64,000 bases of DNA from Enemella dayhoffiae (GTDB lineage: Bacteria; Actinomycetota; Actinomycetes; Propionibacteriales; Propionibacteriaceae), in assembly GCF_002250625.1 (NCBI RefSeq), contig NZ_NMVQ01000043.1, forward strand, positions 149,056-213,055. The letters run 5' to 3'. The notes beneath the pieces were generated by a model. That model saw only the letters and a program-made list of their open reading frames with translations, searched no databases and had not been told where the DNA came from. Below, piece by piece: positions 53,986-62,841 of the stretch (position 1 is the stretch's first letter; every line of letters begins with the position of its first letter). The translations under genes and the position numbers were made by a program.

Positions 53986-54639
53986 ATGGCCGGTTGGCTG
54001 AGCGGGGTCGGCGAGCGGGAGGTCCTGGAGGACCCGGGGGTGTGGCTGGTGCCCTCTGCGCGCTGGTTGGCGCCGGTGTTCCTCGGGCTGGTCGGGCTGG
54101 TCGCGCTGGTGCTGCTGGGGGCCGGGGTGTGGCCCTATCTGCGGCCGGTGCACCTGCACCCCAATCGGTTGACCGATCTCTATCGCCCGCCGCTGGACCT
54201 GGCCGGGCACACCTGGCAGGCGGCCGGGCGCAGCGACGCAGACCTCTCCCAGATCCGCTTCTGTCGCTACCTGATTCCGACGGCACTGGCGGGGCACAGC
54301 GGGGCGATCGCGATGGGTACGCCGGCAGCGGGCGCGCAGGCGTACACGCTCACCTATCCGGATCCCGAGCAGGCGCGGGTCGCCGGCGACCGACTGGACC
54401 GGGGGATGCTCGCCTGCCCGACGCGGAGCGGGCGCTGGGTGGGCGGGGCCGTGCACGAACGCCGTGGGGCGACGGTCAGCCGCTACCAGCTGGAGGGAGT
54501 GCCGACGCAGCCGCAGTTCGCGTTTACCGTGCGCTACGCCAACACGGTCGCGGTGATCATCTCCCGGGCCGACGCCGACCCCGACCAGCTGGTCAGGAGC
54601 TATCGATCGCGGGTGGCCGAGGTGTCCCGGCTCGATTGA
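53986..54639 (+). CDS. Single-pass membrane protein, unknown function
   Basis: A 217-residue protein with one membrane helix (about 29-51, APVFLGLVGLVALVLLGAGV) and an extracytoplasmic domain with two cysteines (RFCRYLI, LACPTRSG). No family recognised. It begins 21 bases after kynU and is followed by the ahpC control region. Confidence 0.65.
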   Translation: MAGWLSGVGEREVLEDPGVWLVPSARWLAPVFLGLVGLVALVLLGAGVWPYLRPVHLHPNRLTDLYRPPLDLAGHTWQAAGRSDADLSQIRFCRYLIPTALAGHSGAIAMGTPAAGAQAYTLTYPDPEQARVAGDRLDRGMLACPTRSGRWVGGAVHERRGATVSRYQLEGVPTQPQFAFTVRYANTVAVIISRADADPDQLVRSYRSRVAEVSRLD

Positions 54640-54753
54640 TCCCGCCTATCCCCGGGATCGGAAAGTTCGATCTACGCCGTCTTTCAAATTGGGCAGATTC
54701 GATATAGAGTCTTGATCAGAGTTCGAGTCACAGATCCAAGGAACGGAGACACA
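54640..54753 (+). promoter_or_regulatory. ahpC promoter region, probable OxyR target
   Basis: The stretch is AT-richer than its surroundings. CTAT-CCCCGGG-ATCG (from about 54650) and ATAG-AGTCTTG-ATCA (from about 54704) keep the ATAG-N7-CTAT-like spacing of OxyR boxes only loosely. TATAGA at 54703-54708 is a plausible -10 with no good -35, as expected for an activated promoter. Confidence 0.45.
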
Positions 54754-55320
54754 ATGTCGCTCGTAAACACCAAGATCCTCCCCTTCCAGACCACCGCCTT
54801 CAAGAACGGCGAGTTCGTCGAGGTTTCCGACACCGACGTGCTGGGCAAGTGGGCCATCTTCTTCTTCTATCCGGCCGACTTCACCTTCGTCTGCCCGACC
54901 GAGCTGGGCGACCTGGCCGACCACTACGAGGAGCTGCAGAAGCTCGGCGTCGAGGTCTATTCCGTCTCCACCGACACCCACTTCGTGCACAAGGCGTGGC
55001 ACGACGCGTCGGACACCATCGGCAAGATCAACTACTACATGCTGGGCGACGCCTCCGGCGTGATCACCAACAACTTCGACACCATGCGCGAGGGCGCCGG
55101 TCTCGCCGACCGCTCCACCTTCCTGGTCGACCCGGACGGCATCATCCAGGTCACCGAGACCACCTGCGAGGGTGTCGGCCGCAACGCCGCCGAGCTGCTG
55201 CGCAAGGTGAAGGCCGCGCAGTATGTCCGCAACCACCCGGGCGAGGTCTGCCCCGCCAAGTGGGAAGAGGCCGAGGGCGAGACCCTGAAGCCGGGCATCG
55301 ACCTGGTCGGCAAGATCTGA
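54754..55320 (+). CDS. ahpC: Alkyl hydroperoxide reductase peroxiredoxin AhpC
   Basis: A 188-residue typical 2-Cys peroxiredoxin reducing peroxides. Peroxidatic Cys47 is in FTFVCPTEL and resolving Cys166 in [14 protein letters not shown]. Length and the closing [12 protein letters not shown] match the AhpC/Prx1 group whose reductant is AhpF, encoded next. The ATG at 54754 has GGAG upstream. Confidence 0.97.
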   Translation: MSLVNTKILPFQTTAFKNGEFVEVSDTDVLGKWAIFFFYPADFTFVCPTELGDLADHYEELQKLGVEVYSVSTDTHFVHKAWHDASDTIGKINYYMLGDASGVITNNFDTMREGAGLADRSTFLVDPDGIIQVTETTCEGVGRNAAELLRKVKAAQYVRNHPGEVCPAKWEEAEGETLKPGIDLVGKI

Positions 55321-55341
55321 TCCGACTCTGAAACAACCCGT

Positions 55342-55379
55342 GACGGCGGGTGCCTGCCACCCGGTGGGTGCCCGCCGTC
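55342..55379 (+). terminator. Hairpin between ahpC and ahpF
   Basis: GACGGCGGG at 55342-55350 pairs with CCCGCCGTC at 55371-55379, with a smaller CCACC/GGTGG stem inside. It lacks a T-run and is likelier to attenuate or process the ahpC-ahpF transcript than to end it fully, giving more AhpC than AhpF. Confidence 0.55.
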
Positions 55380-55463
55380 CGCGTTCCCACCCCCGACTCC
55401 GCCCGCATCTTCTGCACCCGTTCGACAAACCACCGCATCGCCGCGTCACCATCAGGAGGAATC

Positions 55464-57059
55464 GTGCTCGACAAGGAGCTTCTGGACCAGCTCAAGGGCT
55501 ATCTGGAGCGCATCACCGAACCCATCGTGCTGGCCAGCTCGCTCGACGAGCGTCCCAAGTCGGTCGAGATGAAGCAGATGCTGGACGAGATCGCGTCCTG
55601 CTCCGACCTGGTGACCCACGAGCAGCGTGACGACAACGAGCGGCGCCCCTCGTTCGCGATCGAGCGTCCCGGTTCCGACATCTCGGTACGCTTCGCCGGG
55701 CTGCCGCTGGGACATGAGTTCACCTCGCTCGTGCTGGCGATGCTGCAGGTGGGCGGCGTACCGGTGAAGGCCGACGAGTCGGTTCTTGAAGCAGCAAAGG
55801 CGATCCAGGGCGAGCACGAGTTCGTCACCTACATGTCGCTCACCTGCCAGAACTGCCCGACCGTGGTGCAGGCGCTCAACGCGCTCGCGGTGCTGAACCC
55901 GAACATCAAGCACACCGCCGTCGAGGGGTCGTTGTTCACCGACGAGGTGGAACAGCGCCGCATCCTCGCCGTGCCGACGGTCTATCAGAACGACGAGGAG
56001 TTCGCCGCCGGCCGGATGGACATCGCCGACTTCGTCACCAAGCTGTCCGAGGGCGGCATCTCCACCGAGGCGCTCAGCGAGAAGGACCCCTATGAGGTGC
56101 TGGTGCTCGGCGGCGGGCCCGCCGGCGCCGCCGCGGCCATCTATGCCGCGCGCAAGGGGATTCGCACCGGCCTGGCCGCCCCGAACGTCGGCGGCCAGAC
56201 CCTGGACACCATGTCGATCGAAAACTTCGTGTCGGTCCCCTACACCGAGGGCCCGAAGTTTGCCGCCGGTCTCGAGGAGCACCTGGGGCAGTATGACATC
56301 GACCTGATGAAGAACGTCTCCGCGACCCGGTTGGTGCCGGGTGTCGAGGGTGAGTTGCACACCGTCGAGCTGGAGGGTGGCGGCACGCTGCGGGCGCGCA
56401 CCATCGTGCTGGCGACCGGCGCGCGGTGGCGTACGCTCGGCGTCCCCGGTGAGCAGGAATATCGCAACAAGGGCGTCTCCTTCTGCCCGCACTGCGACGG
56501 GCCGCTGTTCAAGGGCAAGCCGATCGCCGTCGTCGGCGGCGGCAACTCCGGGATCGAGGCCGCGATCGACCTGGCCGGGGTGACCGAAAAGGTAACCCTG
56601 GTTGAGTTCCTCGACGAGCTGCGCTGCGACGACGTGCTGCTGAAGAAGTTCCGCAGCATGCCGAACACCGACATCATCACCGGTGCCCGCACCACCGAGG
56701 TGACCGGCGACGGCAGCGAGCTGCAGAAGCTCGTGTACGAGGATCGGGCGTCGGAGCAGGTGCGCGAGCTCGAGGTCAACGGTGTGTTCGTGCAGATCGG
56801 CCTGCTGCCCAACACCGAGTGGCTCAAGGACAGCGGACTCGAGCTGTCGGACCGGCACGAGGTCGTCGTCGACGAGCGAGGGGTGACCAACCTCCGCGGC
56901 ATCTTCGGCGCCGGCGACTGCACCACGGTGCCGTTCAAGCAGATCATCGTCGCCGAGGGCGCCGGTGCGACCGCCGCGCTGTCGGCGTTCGACCACCTGA
57001 TCCGCACCTCAGCCCCTGACGCCCCGGCGCAGGGCGAGCGGGAGGCCGTGAACGCGTGA
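55464..57059 (+). CDS. ahpF: Alkyl hydroperoxide reductase subunit F
   Basis: A 531-residue NADH-dependent flavoprotein that reduces AhpC. The N-terminal double thioredoxin fold has the CQNC pair (Cys128, Cys131). The FAD site is VLVLGGGPAGAAAAIYAARKG and the thioredoxin-reductase pair is Cys341-Cys344 in SFCPHCDG. The NAD site is VVGGGNSGIEAAIDLAG and the second FAD motif is IFGAGDCTTVPFKQI. AGGAGG precedes the GTG. The stop overlaps the oxyR GTG. Confidence 0.96.
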   Translation: MLDKELLDQLKGYLERITEPIVLASSLDERPKSVEMKQMLDEIASCSDLVTHEQRDDNERRPSFAIERPGSDISVRFAGLPLGHEFTSLVLAMLQVGGVPVKADESVLEAAKAIQGEHEFVTYMSLTCQNCPTVVQALNALAVLNPNIKHTAVEGSLFTDEVEQRRILAVPTVYQNDEEFAAGRMDIADFVTKLSEGGISTEALSEKDPYEVLVLGGGPAGAAAAIYAARKGIRTGLAAPNVGGQTLDTMSIENFVSVPYTEGPKFAAGLEEHLGQYDIDLMKNVSATRLVPGVEGELHTVELEGGGTLRARTIVLATGARWRTLGVPGEQEYRNKGVSFCPHCDGPLFKGKPIAVVGGGNSGIEAAIDLAGVTEKVTLVEFLDELRCDDVLLKKFRSMPNTDIITGARTTEVTGDGSELQKLVYEDRASEQVRELEVNGVFVQIGLLPNTEWLKDSGLELSDRHEVVVDERGVTNLRGIFGAGDCTTVPFKQIIVAEGAGATAALSAFDHLIRTSAPDAPAQGEREAVNA

Positions 57060-57976
57060 ACCTCCGCGACCTGGAGTATCTGGTGGCCCTGGCGGAACAC
57101 CGGCACTTCGGGCGCGCGGCGGCGGCGTGCTTCGCCAGCCAGCCGACGCTGTCGACCCAGCTGCGCAAACTGGAGTCGGAGCTCGGGGTCGAGCTGATCG
57201 AGCGGGGCGCCCGGCAGGTCTTCTTCACCGCCGCCGGTGAAGAGGTGGTACGCCGGGCGCGCCGCATCCTCGCCGAGGCCGATGACATCCGCGGGATCGC
57301 CCGCCAGCTGAAGGATCCGCACGCCGGCACGATCCGGCTCGGAATCTTTCCGACCCTGGCGCCCTATCTATTGCCGCACGTCGTCGGACCGCTCGCCGAA
57401 CACTTCCCCGAGCTGGAAGTGCTGCTGGTGGAGGAAAAGAGCGAGGTGCTGCTCGAACAGCTGCGCGCCGGAACCCTCGACGCGGCGGTGCTGGCGCTGC
57501 CGGTCGAGGAGGAGGGGCTGCACGCCGAACCGCTGTTCCGGGAGGACTTCGTGCTCGCCGCACCGGCCGCGCACCGGCTGGCCGAATCGCCGAAACCGTT
57601 GCGCAGCAGGGATCTGGCCGGGGAGGACCTGCTGCTGCTCACCGACGGACACTGCCTGCGCGATCAGGCGCTGGCGGTCTGTCGGGTGGCCGGCGCGGGG
57701 GAGCGCTCGGGGTTTCGGGCGACCAGCCTGGAAACCCTGCGGCACATGGTCGCCTCCGGGGTCGGGGTCACCCTGCTGCCGCGGCTGGCCGCCTCGCCCC
57801 CGGTGTCGCCCAACCCCGCGATCGTGCTGCGCGAGTTCTCCGATCCGGCGCCGCACCGCGACGTGGCCCTGCTCTGGCGCCCGGCCAGCCCGTTCCGCGA
57901 CCTGCTGCCCCAGGTGGCGGCGGTGCTCCGCGCCCTCCCCGACGGCGTGGTCCACCCCCTTCCCCAGGCCGGCTGA
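57056..57976 (+). CDS. oxyR: LysR-family peroxide sensor OxyR
   Basis: A 306-residue regulator. The LysR helix-turn-helix (about 3-62) has HFGRAAAACFASQPTLSTQLRKLE. The effector domain carries the redox pair Cys200 and Cys209 in GHCLRDQALAVC, the same spacing as E. coli Cys199/Cys208. Oxidation to a disulphide would activate ahpC-ahpF. Here oxyR is cotranscribed with its targets. The stop codon is inside a REP-like copy. Confidence 0.93.
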   Translation: MNLRDLEYLVALAEHRHFGRAAAACFASQPTLSTQLRKLESELGVELIERGARQVFFTAAGEEVVRRARRILAEADDIRGIARQLKDPHAGTIRLGIFPTLAPYLLPHVVGPLAEHFPELEVLLVEEKSEVLLEQLRAGTLDAAVLALPVEEEGLHAEPLFREDFVLAAPAAHRLAESPKPLRSRDLAGEDLLLLTDGHCLRDQALAVCRVAGAGERSGFRATSLETLRHMVASGVGVTLLPRLAASPPVSPNPAIVLREFSDPAPHRDVALLWRPASPFRDLLPQVAAVLRALPDGVVHPLPQAG

Positions 57977-57989
57977 GCCTGTCGAAGCC
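57971..57989 (+). repeat. REP-like element at the oxyR stop codon
   Basis: GGCTGAGCCTGTCGAAGCC; its TGA at 57974-57976 is the oxyR stop. Confidence 0.8.
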
Positions 57990-58010
57990 ACCCATGAGGT
58001 TCACCCCGCT

Positions 58011-58109
58011 TACCGAAGATCACCTCGCGTACCGAAGTTCACCTCGCGTGATGCCGGCAACGCGCGAGGTGACGTTGACCACGCGGAGTGGCGTTCGGTA
58101 CGCGAGGTG
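58011..58109. repeat. Direct and inverted repeat array between oxyR and rpiR
   Basis: TACCGAAGATCACCTCGCG and TACCGAAGTTCACCTCGCG are adjacent 19-base direct repeats (58011-58029, 58030-58048). CACCTCGCGTACCGAA (58021-58036) and TTCGGTACGCGAGGTG (58094-58109) are perfect 16-base inverted repeats, with a further CGCGAGGTGA unit near 58073. The whole can fold into a long nested hairpin between two convergent genes. It may end transcription from both sides or be another dispersed element. Confidence 0.7.
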
Positions 58110-58151
58110 GGCCTGCACAGGCATGGTTCGCCGACCCACCCTGCGTACGCC

Positions 58152-59021
58152 TCAGCCCCTGGGCCCCTGCCGCCGATCCGCCACCGCCTCATAGGTCGCC
58201 TGCAGCGCGGCCTGGCTGGCGTCGAACCGCCGCTGGGCCAGCCCGACGAACAAACAGTCAACCACCGTCAACTGGGCCAGCCGGGACGCGGTCGCACCGG
58301 AGCGGAAGTTGGTTTCGCGGGCGGCGGTGTAGAGGACGTGATCGGCGACCTCGGTGATCGGCGACCGCGGTACGTTCGTCACGGCCACGGTGGTCGCCCC
58401 GCGTTTCGCCGACAGGGCCAGCGCCTCGACCGTGTCGAAGGTGGTGCCCCGGTGACTGAACCCGATCGCCACGTCGCCGGGGTGGAGCAGCGCCGCCGAG
58501 GTGAGCCCCAGGTGCACGTCGGTGAACGCCATCGCGGTCACCCCGATCCGCAGCAGCTTCTGCTGCAGGTCGTGCGCGACCACCCCTGAGGCGCCGACCC
58601 CGTGCAGGTCGATCCGCCGCGCCTTGTCCATCGCGGTCACCACCGCGGCCACGACCGGCACCGAGAGCGTCGCGACGGTGTCCTTCACCGCCTGCACGTC
58701 GGCGGCGGCGATCTTGTGGATGACCGACATCAGGTCGTCCCCGGCGGCGATGTCCCCCTCCGGCTCCGGGCGGTCGAACTGGCGTACCGCCACCTCGGAG
58801 GCCAGCGCCAACCGCAACTCCCGATAGCCCGAATAGCCGAGCTCGTGGGCCAGGCGTACCACCGTCGACTGGGAGGTGCCGGCCGCGCTCGCCAACTCGG
58901 AGATGGTCCGCCCGGCGGCCGCCGCGGGGTCGGAGAGGATCAGATCCGCGACCTCACGCAGCGCCGGATGCAGCGACGGCAACCGTGCCTGCATACCCAC
59001 CGTGACCAAGGTCCCGTTCAT
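58152..59021 (-). CDS. RpiR/MurR-family transcriptional regulator
   Basis: A 289-residue regulator. The N-terminal RpiR helix-turn-helix (about 15-80) has ISELASAAGTSQSTVVRLAHELGYSGYRELRLAL. The C-terminal SIS sugar-phosphate domain (about 120-260) has LHGVGASGVVAHDLQQKLLRIG and VAIGFSHRGTTFDTVEA. Located after murQ, it probably senses N-acetylmuramic acid 6-phosphate. The ATG at 59021 is preferred over a TTG six bases upstream. Confidence 0.88.
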   Translation of the reverse strand: MNGTLVTVGMQARLPSLHPALREVADLILSDPAAAAGRTISELASAAGTSQSTVVRLAHELGYSGYRELRLALASEVAVRQFDRPEPEGDIAAGDDLMSVIHKIAAADVQAVKDTVATLSVPVVAAVVTAMDKARRIDLHGVGASGVVAHDLQQKLLRIGVTAMAFTDVHLGLTSAALLHPGDVAIGFSHRGTTFDTVEALALSAKRGATTVAVTNVPRSPITEVADHVLYTAARETNFRSGATASRLAQLTVVDCLFVGLAQRRFDASQAALQATYEAVADRRQGPRG

Positions 59022-59030
59022 GATCAACCC

Positions 59031-59040
59031 CTAGGTTCCA
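59031..59040. promoter_or_regulatory. Candidate RpiR/MurR operator motif, copy 2
   Basis: CTAGGTTCCA, the reverse complement of the motif before nagZ at 61467-61476. It is flanked by TGATCA on both sides (59021-59026, 59041-59046) in the murQ-rpiR junction. Confidence 0.35.
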
Positions 59041-59043
59041 TGA

Positions 59044-59991
59044 TCATCCAGTTTTTCGTGCCGCGTCGCGGAGCCGCTGCACGGCGGTCCTGATCCCGGT
59101 TGGGTCACCCGGGCGATCAGCTGCCGCGGGGCAGGCGGCGAGCGCCTCGCGCGCCGCCGCGACCGGCACATCGGCCAGCAGTGCGGTGAGCGCCAACCGT
59201 ACCTCTCCGCCGGCCTGTGCCAGCACCTCGGCGCAACGCTGCTCGTCGGCACCGCTGCCCTGGACCAGCATCCGCACCGACCGGGCCCGCAACTTCTCGT
59301 TGGTCGGCATCATGTCGATCATCAGGTTGGAATACACCTTGCCCAGCCGCACCATCGCCGCGGTGGACAACGAGTTCAAGATCATCTTCTGGGCGCTGGC
59401 CGCCTTCATCCGCGTGGATCCGGTGATCACCTCGGGCCCGGTGTCGGCGAGCACGGCGACGTCGGCGTGCTCCGCCAACGGCGCGTTCGGGTTGGCGGCG
59501 ATAAGCACCGTGGGCAGGCCCCGCTCGCGGGCGGCGGCGAGCGCCCCGCCGACATACGGCGTACGCCCGCTGGCGGCGAGCCCGATCACCAGGTCGTTGG
59601 GGCCGGCCTCGGCGACGGCGGCCGCCCCCGCCTCGGGGTCGTCCTCGGCGCCCTCGACCGCCAGCGACATGGCGCCCGGTCCGCCGGCCAGGTGGGCGGT
59701 GAACTTGTCGTCGCCGACCCGATAGGTGGGCAGCAGCTCGACCGCGTCCAGCACGCCCATCCGGCCCGAAGTGCCCGAGCCGACGTAGTGGATCCGGCCC
59801 CCGGCCGACAGCGCGGCGACCGCCAGGTCGACGGCGCGGGCGATCTGCGGGCCGACCGCGCTGACCGCCGCAGCGACCGTCTCGTCCTCGGCGAGGATGC
59901 TCCGCACCACCTCCTCGGTCGGCTTCGTGTCCAGGTCGATCGAACGCGGGTTCACCTGCTCGGTGCTCCAGGTCAGCGGGGTGTTCGTCAT
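59044..59991 (-). CDS. murQ: N-acetylmuramic acid 6-phosphate etherase
   Basis: A 315-residue SIS-domain lyase converting MurNAc-6-phosphate to GlcNAc-6-phosphate and lactate. It has GGRIHYVGSGTSGRMGVLDAVE, the catalytic region MSLAVEGAEDDPEAG, IGLAASGRTPYVGGAL, and GPEVITGSTRMKAASAQKMILN. GGAGG precedes the ATG at 59991, which overlaps the nagZ stop by four bases. Confidence 0.95.
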   Translation of the reverse strand: MTNTPLTWSTEQVNPRSIDLDTKPTEEVVRSILAEDETVAAAVSAVGPQIARAVDLAVAALSAGGRIHYVGSGTSGRMGVLDAVELLPTYRVGDDKFTAHLAGGPGAMSLAVEGAEDDPEAGAAAVAEAGPNDLVIGLAASGRTPYVGGALAAARERGLPTVLIAANPNAPLAEHADVAVLADTGPEVITGSTRMKAASAQKMILNSLSTAAMVRLGKVYSNLMIDMMPTNEKLRARSVRMLVQGSGADEQRCAEVLAQAGGEVRLALTALLADVPVAAAREALAACPAAADRPGDPTGIRTAVQRLRDAARKTG

Positions 59992-61451
59992 GGGCGTTCC
60001 TCCGTGGGGGTGCTCGTCAGGGCGGGCTGATCGGCGAGAACCTCGATCGCCGCCAGAACATTGGGCGGGGCGCTGCCGTGGCTGCACACCAGGCGTACGC
60101 CCTCGGGTGCGGCCGCGGCGACCCCGGTGTGCAGCACCACCGGATCGGGGTGTCGCTCGCGCAGCTGCTGCAGCGCCGCGACGTCGGCGGCCTCAGCGCC
60201 GGGCCAGATCACCAGCAGCGAGCGGTTCGGGTCGGCGTACGCCGGGTCGTCGTGCAGGCTCAGCCCGGGCCAGCGCTCGCGCAGGGCTCCGACCAGCACC
60301 GCCCCGGTGTCCCCGGCCGCCAGGTTGTACCGGCGCCGCAGGTCGATCACCACCGGATCACCGCTCAGCCGCGGCGCCCCCCGGGTGACGATCGCCCGCC
60401 GTGCCACCTCCAACCCGAGACGTTGGCTGAGCTTGTGTTGGCTGAGCTTGTCGAAGCCACCCTCAGGTTGGCTGAGCTTGTCGAAGCCACCCTCACGCCG
60501 ATGCAACCGCCGATTCCGCGCCGCCGACTCACGCAACGCCTCCGCCGACAACCGCCCCGACGCCACGGCCGCCTCGATCGCCGCCTCGGCCTCCAGCAGC
60601 GCCTGTTCGGGCTCGCGGTGCTGCGGGGCGTCCAGGCAGAGCAGGTCCGCCCCCGCCTCGAGAGCCCGTACGCACGCCTCACCCAGCGGCATCCGGTCGC
60701 TGATCGCCCGCATGCCCAGCGCGTCGGTGATGATCGCCCCGGTGAACCCGGCGGCGCGCAGCCGCTCGGTCGACCAGGCGGAGATGGAGGCCGGCTCGGG
60801 CCCGAGCGCCGGTACCACCACGTGCGCGGTCATCACCGAGTCGACCCCGGCCGCGGCGAACGGCGCCTCGTCGCGACGGGCGAGCACCTCGGCCGGGACG
60901 TCGACCACCGCATCGCCCGCGTGGCTGTCGCTGCGGGTGTCCCCGTGCCCGGGATAGTGCTTGCCGCAGCTGGCGACCCCGGCCGCGGCCAGGCCTTCGG
61001 CGTACGCCCTGCCGTGCCGGGAGACCAGGTCGGGATCGGCGCCGAACGAGCGGACGCCGATCACCGGGTTCTCCGGCTCGCTCGCGACGTCGAGCATCGG
61101 CGCCAGGTCGAGGTCGATCCCGGCCTCGGCGACCAGCCGGCCGAGCAGCTCGGCGCAACGGCGGGTCAGCTCCGGGTCGTCGACGGCGCCGAGGGCGGCG
61201 GGGGTGGGAAAGCTGGAACCGGTCCGCGCCTGCAGCCGGGTGACGTCGCCGCCCTCTTCGTCGACGGCGATCACCAGATCGGCGCGGTGGGAGCGGAGTT
61301 CGTCGGTCAGCGCGCGGGTGGCGGCCGGGTCGGGGGTGTTCTCGGCGAACAGGATCACCCCGGCCAGACCGTCCCGGATCCGACTCGCGAGCCACTGCGG
61401 GACGGCGGCACCGGAAACACCGGAAAGCAGTACGCCGAGCGCCGTGCCCAT
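59988..61451 (-). CDS. nagZ: GH3 beta-N-acetylglucosaminidase NagZ with repeat-derived insertion
   Basis: A 487-residue GH3 enzyme releasing GlcNAc from muropeptides. It has the cofactor-free GH3 loop GKHYPGHGDTRSDSH (His of the acid/base dyad) and nucleophile Asp in GAIITDALGMRAI. A C-terminal domain beyond residue 345 resembles the second domain of two-domain NagZ. Residues about 317-343 contain GGFDKLSQ twice and KLSQ, encoded by REP-like copies, at the junction between domains. No signal peptide is evident. First gene of nagZ-murQ-rpiR. Confidence 0.9.
   Translation of the reverse strand: MGTALGVLLSGVSGAAVPQWLASRIRDGLAGVILFAENTPDPAATRALTDELRSHRADLVIAVDEEGGDVTRLQARTGSSFPTPAALGAVDDPELTRRCAELLGRLVAEAGIDLDLAPMLDVASEPENPVIGVRSFGADPDLVSRHGRAYAEGLAAAGVASCGKHYPGHGDTRSDSHAGDAVVDVPAEVLARRDEAPFAAAGVDSVMTAHVVVPALGPEPASISAWSTERLRAAGFTGAIITDALGMRAISDRMPLGEACVRALEAGADLLCLDAPQHREPEQALLEAEAAIEAAVASGRLSAEALRESAARNRRLHRREGGFDKLSQPEGGFDKLSQHKLSQRLGLEVARRAIVTRGAPRLSGDPVVIDLRRRYNLAAGDTGAVLVGALRERWPGLSLHDDPAYADPNRSLLVIWPGAEAADVAALQQLRERHPDPVVLHTGVAAAAPEGVRLVCSHGSAPPNVLAAIEVLADQPALTSTPTEERP
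60440..60488 (-). repeat. Two REP-like elements inside nagZ
   Basis: GGCTGAGCTTGTCGAAGCC at 60440-60458 and 60470-60488, each with the same flanking CACCCTCA, plus a truncated copy at 60423-60436. The duplicated unit is 30 bases, which keeps frame and gives the repeated EGGFDKLSQ peptide. Confidence 0.85.
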
Positions 61452-61466
61452 CGGAGTCTCCTTGCG

Positions 61467-61476
61467 TGGAACCTAG
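61467..61476. promoter_or_regulatory. Candidate RpiR/MurR operator motif, copy 1
   Basis: TGGAACCTAG lies 16 bases upstream of nagZ in the divergent promoter region and recurs inverted at the murQ-rpiR junction. Nearby CTAGTTCTCT and AAGAGAAGTTAG (61473-61509) form an imperfect inverted repeat. Confidence 0.35.
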
Positions 61477-61580
61477 TTCTCTCTATGTGGGGGTGAAAGA
61501 GAAGTTAGCACTGTGATGGAATCCTCGGAAGCACCGGCCGATATCAGTATCGGCTTGTGGCAGCGGAAAGGGGTGTTGGC

Positions 61581-62504
61581 GTGGCGGTCATGCTGGGGGT
61601 CGATCTGGGCGGCTCGTCCATCCGGGCCGTGCTCACCGACGGAGCCGGAGCCCTGCTGGGGCAGGGCCGCGCGGCCGGTGGCAACCTGCGCAGCTCGGTC
61701 GGTGATCCGGTCGGAAACCTGGCCGCGGCCGTGCGCGCGGCGCTCGACGGGGCGGGTCTGGGCGGCGACGCCGTGGCTGCCGCTGCGATCGGTGCCGCCG
61801 GGGCTGCCGAGGCGCGCGGGGCGGAGGTGGCCGAGATGCTCGGTCGTGGTCTGGGGAGTGCCGGAATCGCGGTGCCGGCGCGGGTGGTGCCGGACACCGA
61901 GATCGCCTATCGCGCCGTCGCCGCGCACGGGGACGGTGTGCTGCTGCTGGCCGGGACTGGCGCGATCGCGGTACGCCACCGCGACTGGGTGACCGCCTCG
62001 CGCTGCGACGGGCTGGGCTGGCTGCTCGGTGATCTTGGTTCGGGGGCGTGGCTCGGGCTGGCGGCGCTGCGCGCGGTGGCCGCTGACCTTGACGGTCGGG
62101 GGCCGGCGACCTCGCTCACCCCGGCGCTGCTGGCGCACCTGGGAGTGACCGCGGCCGACCCGCGGCAGGGGCTGATCCGGGCGGTGGATCCGCTGCGGGC
62201 GGCCCAGTTCGCCGCGCTGACGCCCTTGGTCGCCGAGCACGCGGATGACGAGGTGGTCGCCGACCTGCTGGACGAGGCGGCGGACCTGCTCTGGTACACC
62301 GTTCGCACGCTCGGGCTGTCCAACTCCGAGGAGCTGGTGCTGGCCGGGGGATTGCTGGCGGGCGGCCCGGTCCGTGAGCGGATCGATCGTCGGTGGCCGG
62401 GCGTACGTCATGCCCACCAGCCGGTGGTGGGCGCCTGCGCGCTGGCGGCCGCCGCCGTCGGCGTACGCCTGGACCGCCACGCACTGACCGAGGCGCTCGG
62501 CTGA
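61581..62504 (+). CDS. BadF/BadG-type sugar kinase (N-acetylglucosamine/MurNAc kinase-like)
   Basis: A 307-residue ASKHA-fold kinase. It has the phosphate-1 loop LGVDLGGSSIRAVLTDGAG, LLLAGTGAIAVRH with the Asp/Gly-rich second loop GLGWLLGDLGSGAWLG, and the adenosine loop ELVLAGGLLAGGPVRERI. This family includes N-acetylglucosamine kinases and the MurNAc/GlcNAc kinase MurK of clostridia. Divergence from nagZ-murQ makes phosphorylation of recycled GlcNAc or MurNAc the likely role. The GTG at 61581 has AAGGGG seven bases upstream. Confidence 0.8.
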   Translation: MAVMLGVDLGGSSIRAVLTDGAGALLGQGRAAGGNLRSSVGDPVGNLAAAVRAALDGAGLGGDAVAAAAIGAAGAAEARGAEVAEMLGRGLGSAGIAVPARVVPDTEIAYRAVAAHGDGVLLLAGTGAIAVRHRDWVTASRCDGLGWLLGDLGSGAWLGLAALRAVAADLDGRGPATSLTPALLAHLGVTAADPRQGLIRAVDPLRAAQFAALTPLVAEHADDEVVADLLDEAADLLWYTVRTLGLSNSEELVLAGGLLAGGPVRERIDRRWPGVRHAHQPVVGACALAAAAVGVRLDRHALTEALG

Positions 62505-62841
62505 CCCTCGGCCGGGTCCCGACCCACGGCACGGTGAGGTCACGGCCGTTTGCGCGAAGCGGCGCGGTGCGGGTGAGGATGGTGTTTTTGGCTGCGAGAG
62601 AACTGTTGTGAACTGTGACTGATACCAAGAACGAATCGCCCCCGAACCCTCGTCGGGCCAGCCCGCCCAGATGGGTGCGCCCGGTCGCCCGCTGTGGCCG
62701 GTGTTCATTCCCGTCCGTCGGCTGGTATGCGGAAGCGCTCAACGACCAACCTTCGCCCCCTGATGCGGCTCCGGAGGCGGCCGTGACCAGGAACCGGAGC
62801 GACCTGCGCTGATGTTTGGTACGCGGTAGCGGGAGCCGGGC
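62505..62841. other. 337-base intergenic stretch between convergent genes
   Basis: No convincing gene. GGGTC-CC-GACCC near 62516 can form a short hairpin after the kinase. A 65-codon open frame from a GTG at 62615 lacks a ribosome site and has unlikely composition. Nothing else is evident. Confidence 0.5.

Noticed and set aside
62615..62812. Small gene of 65 codons after the kinase
   Set aside because: No ribosome-binding site, irregular composition and no similarity I can recognise.
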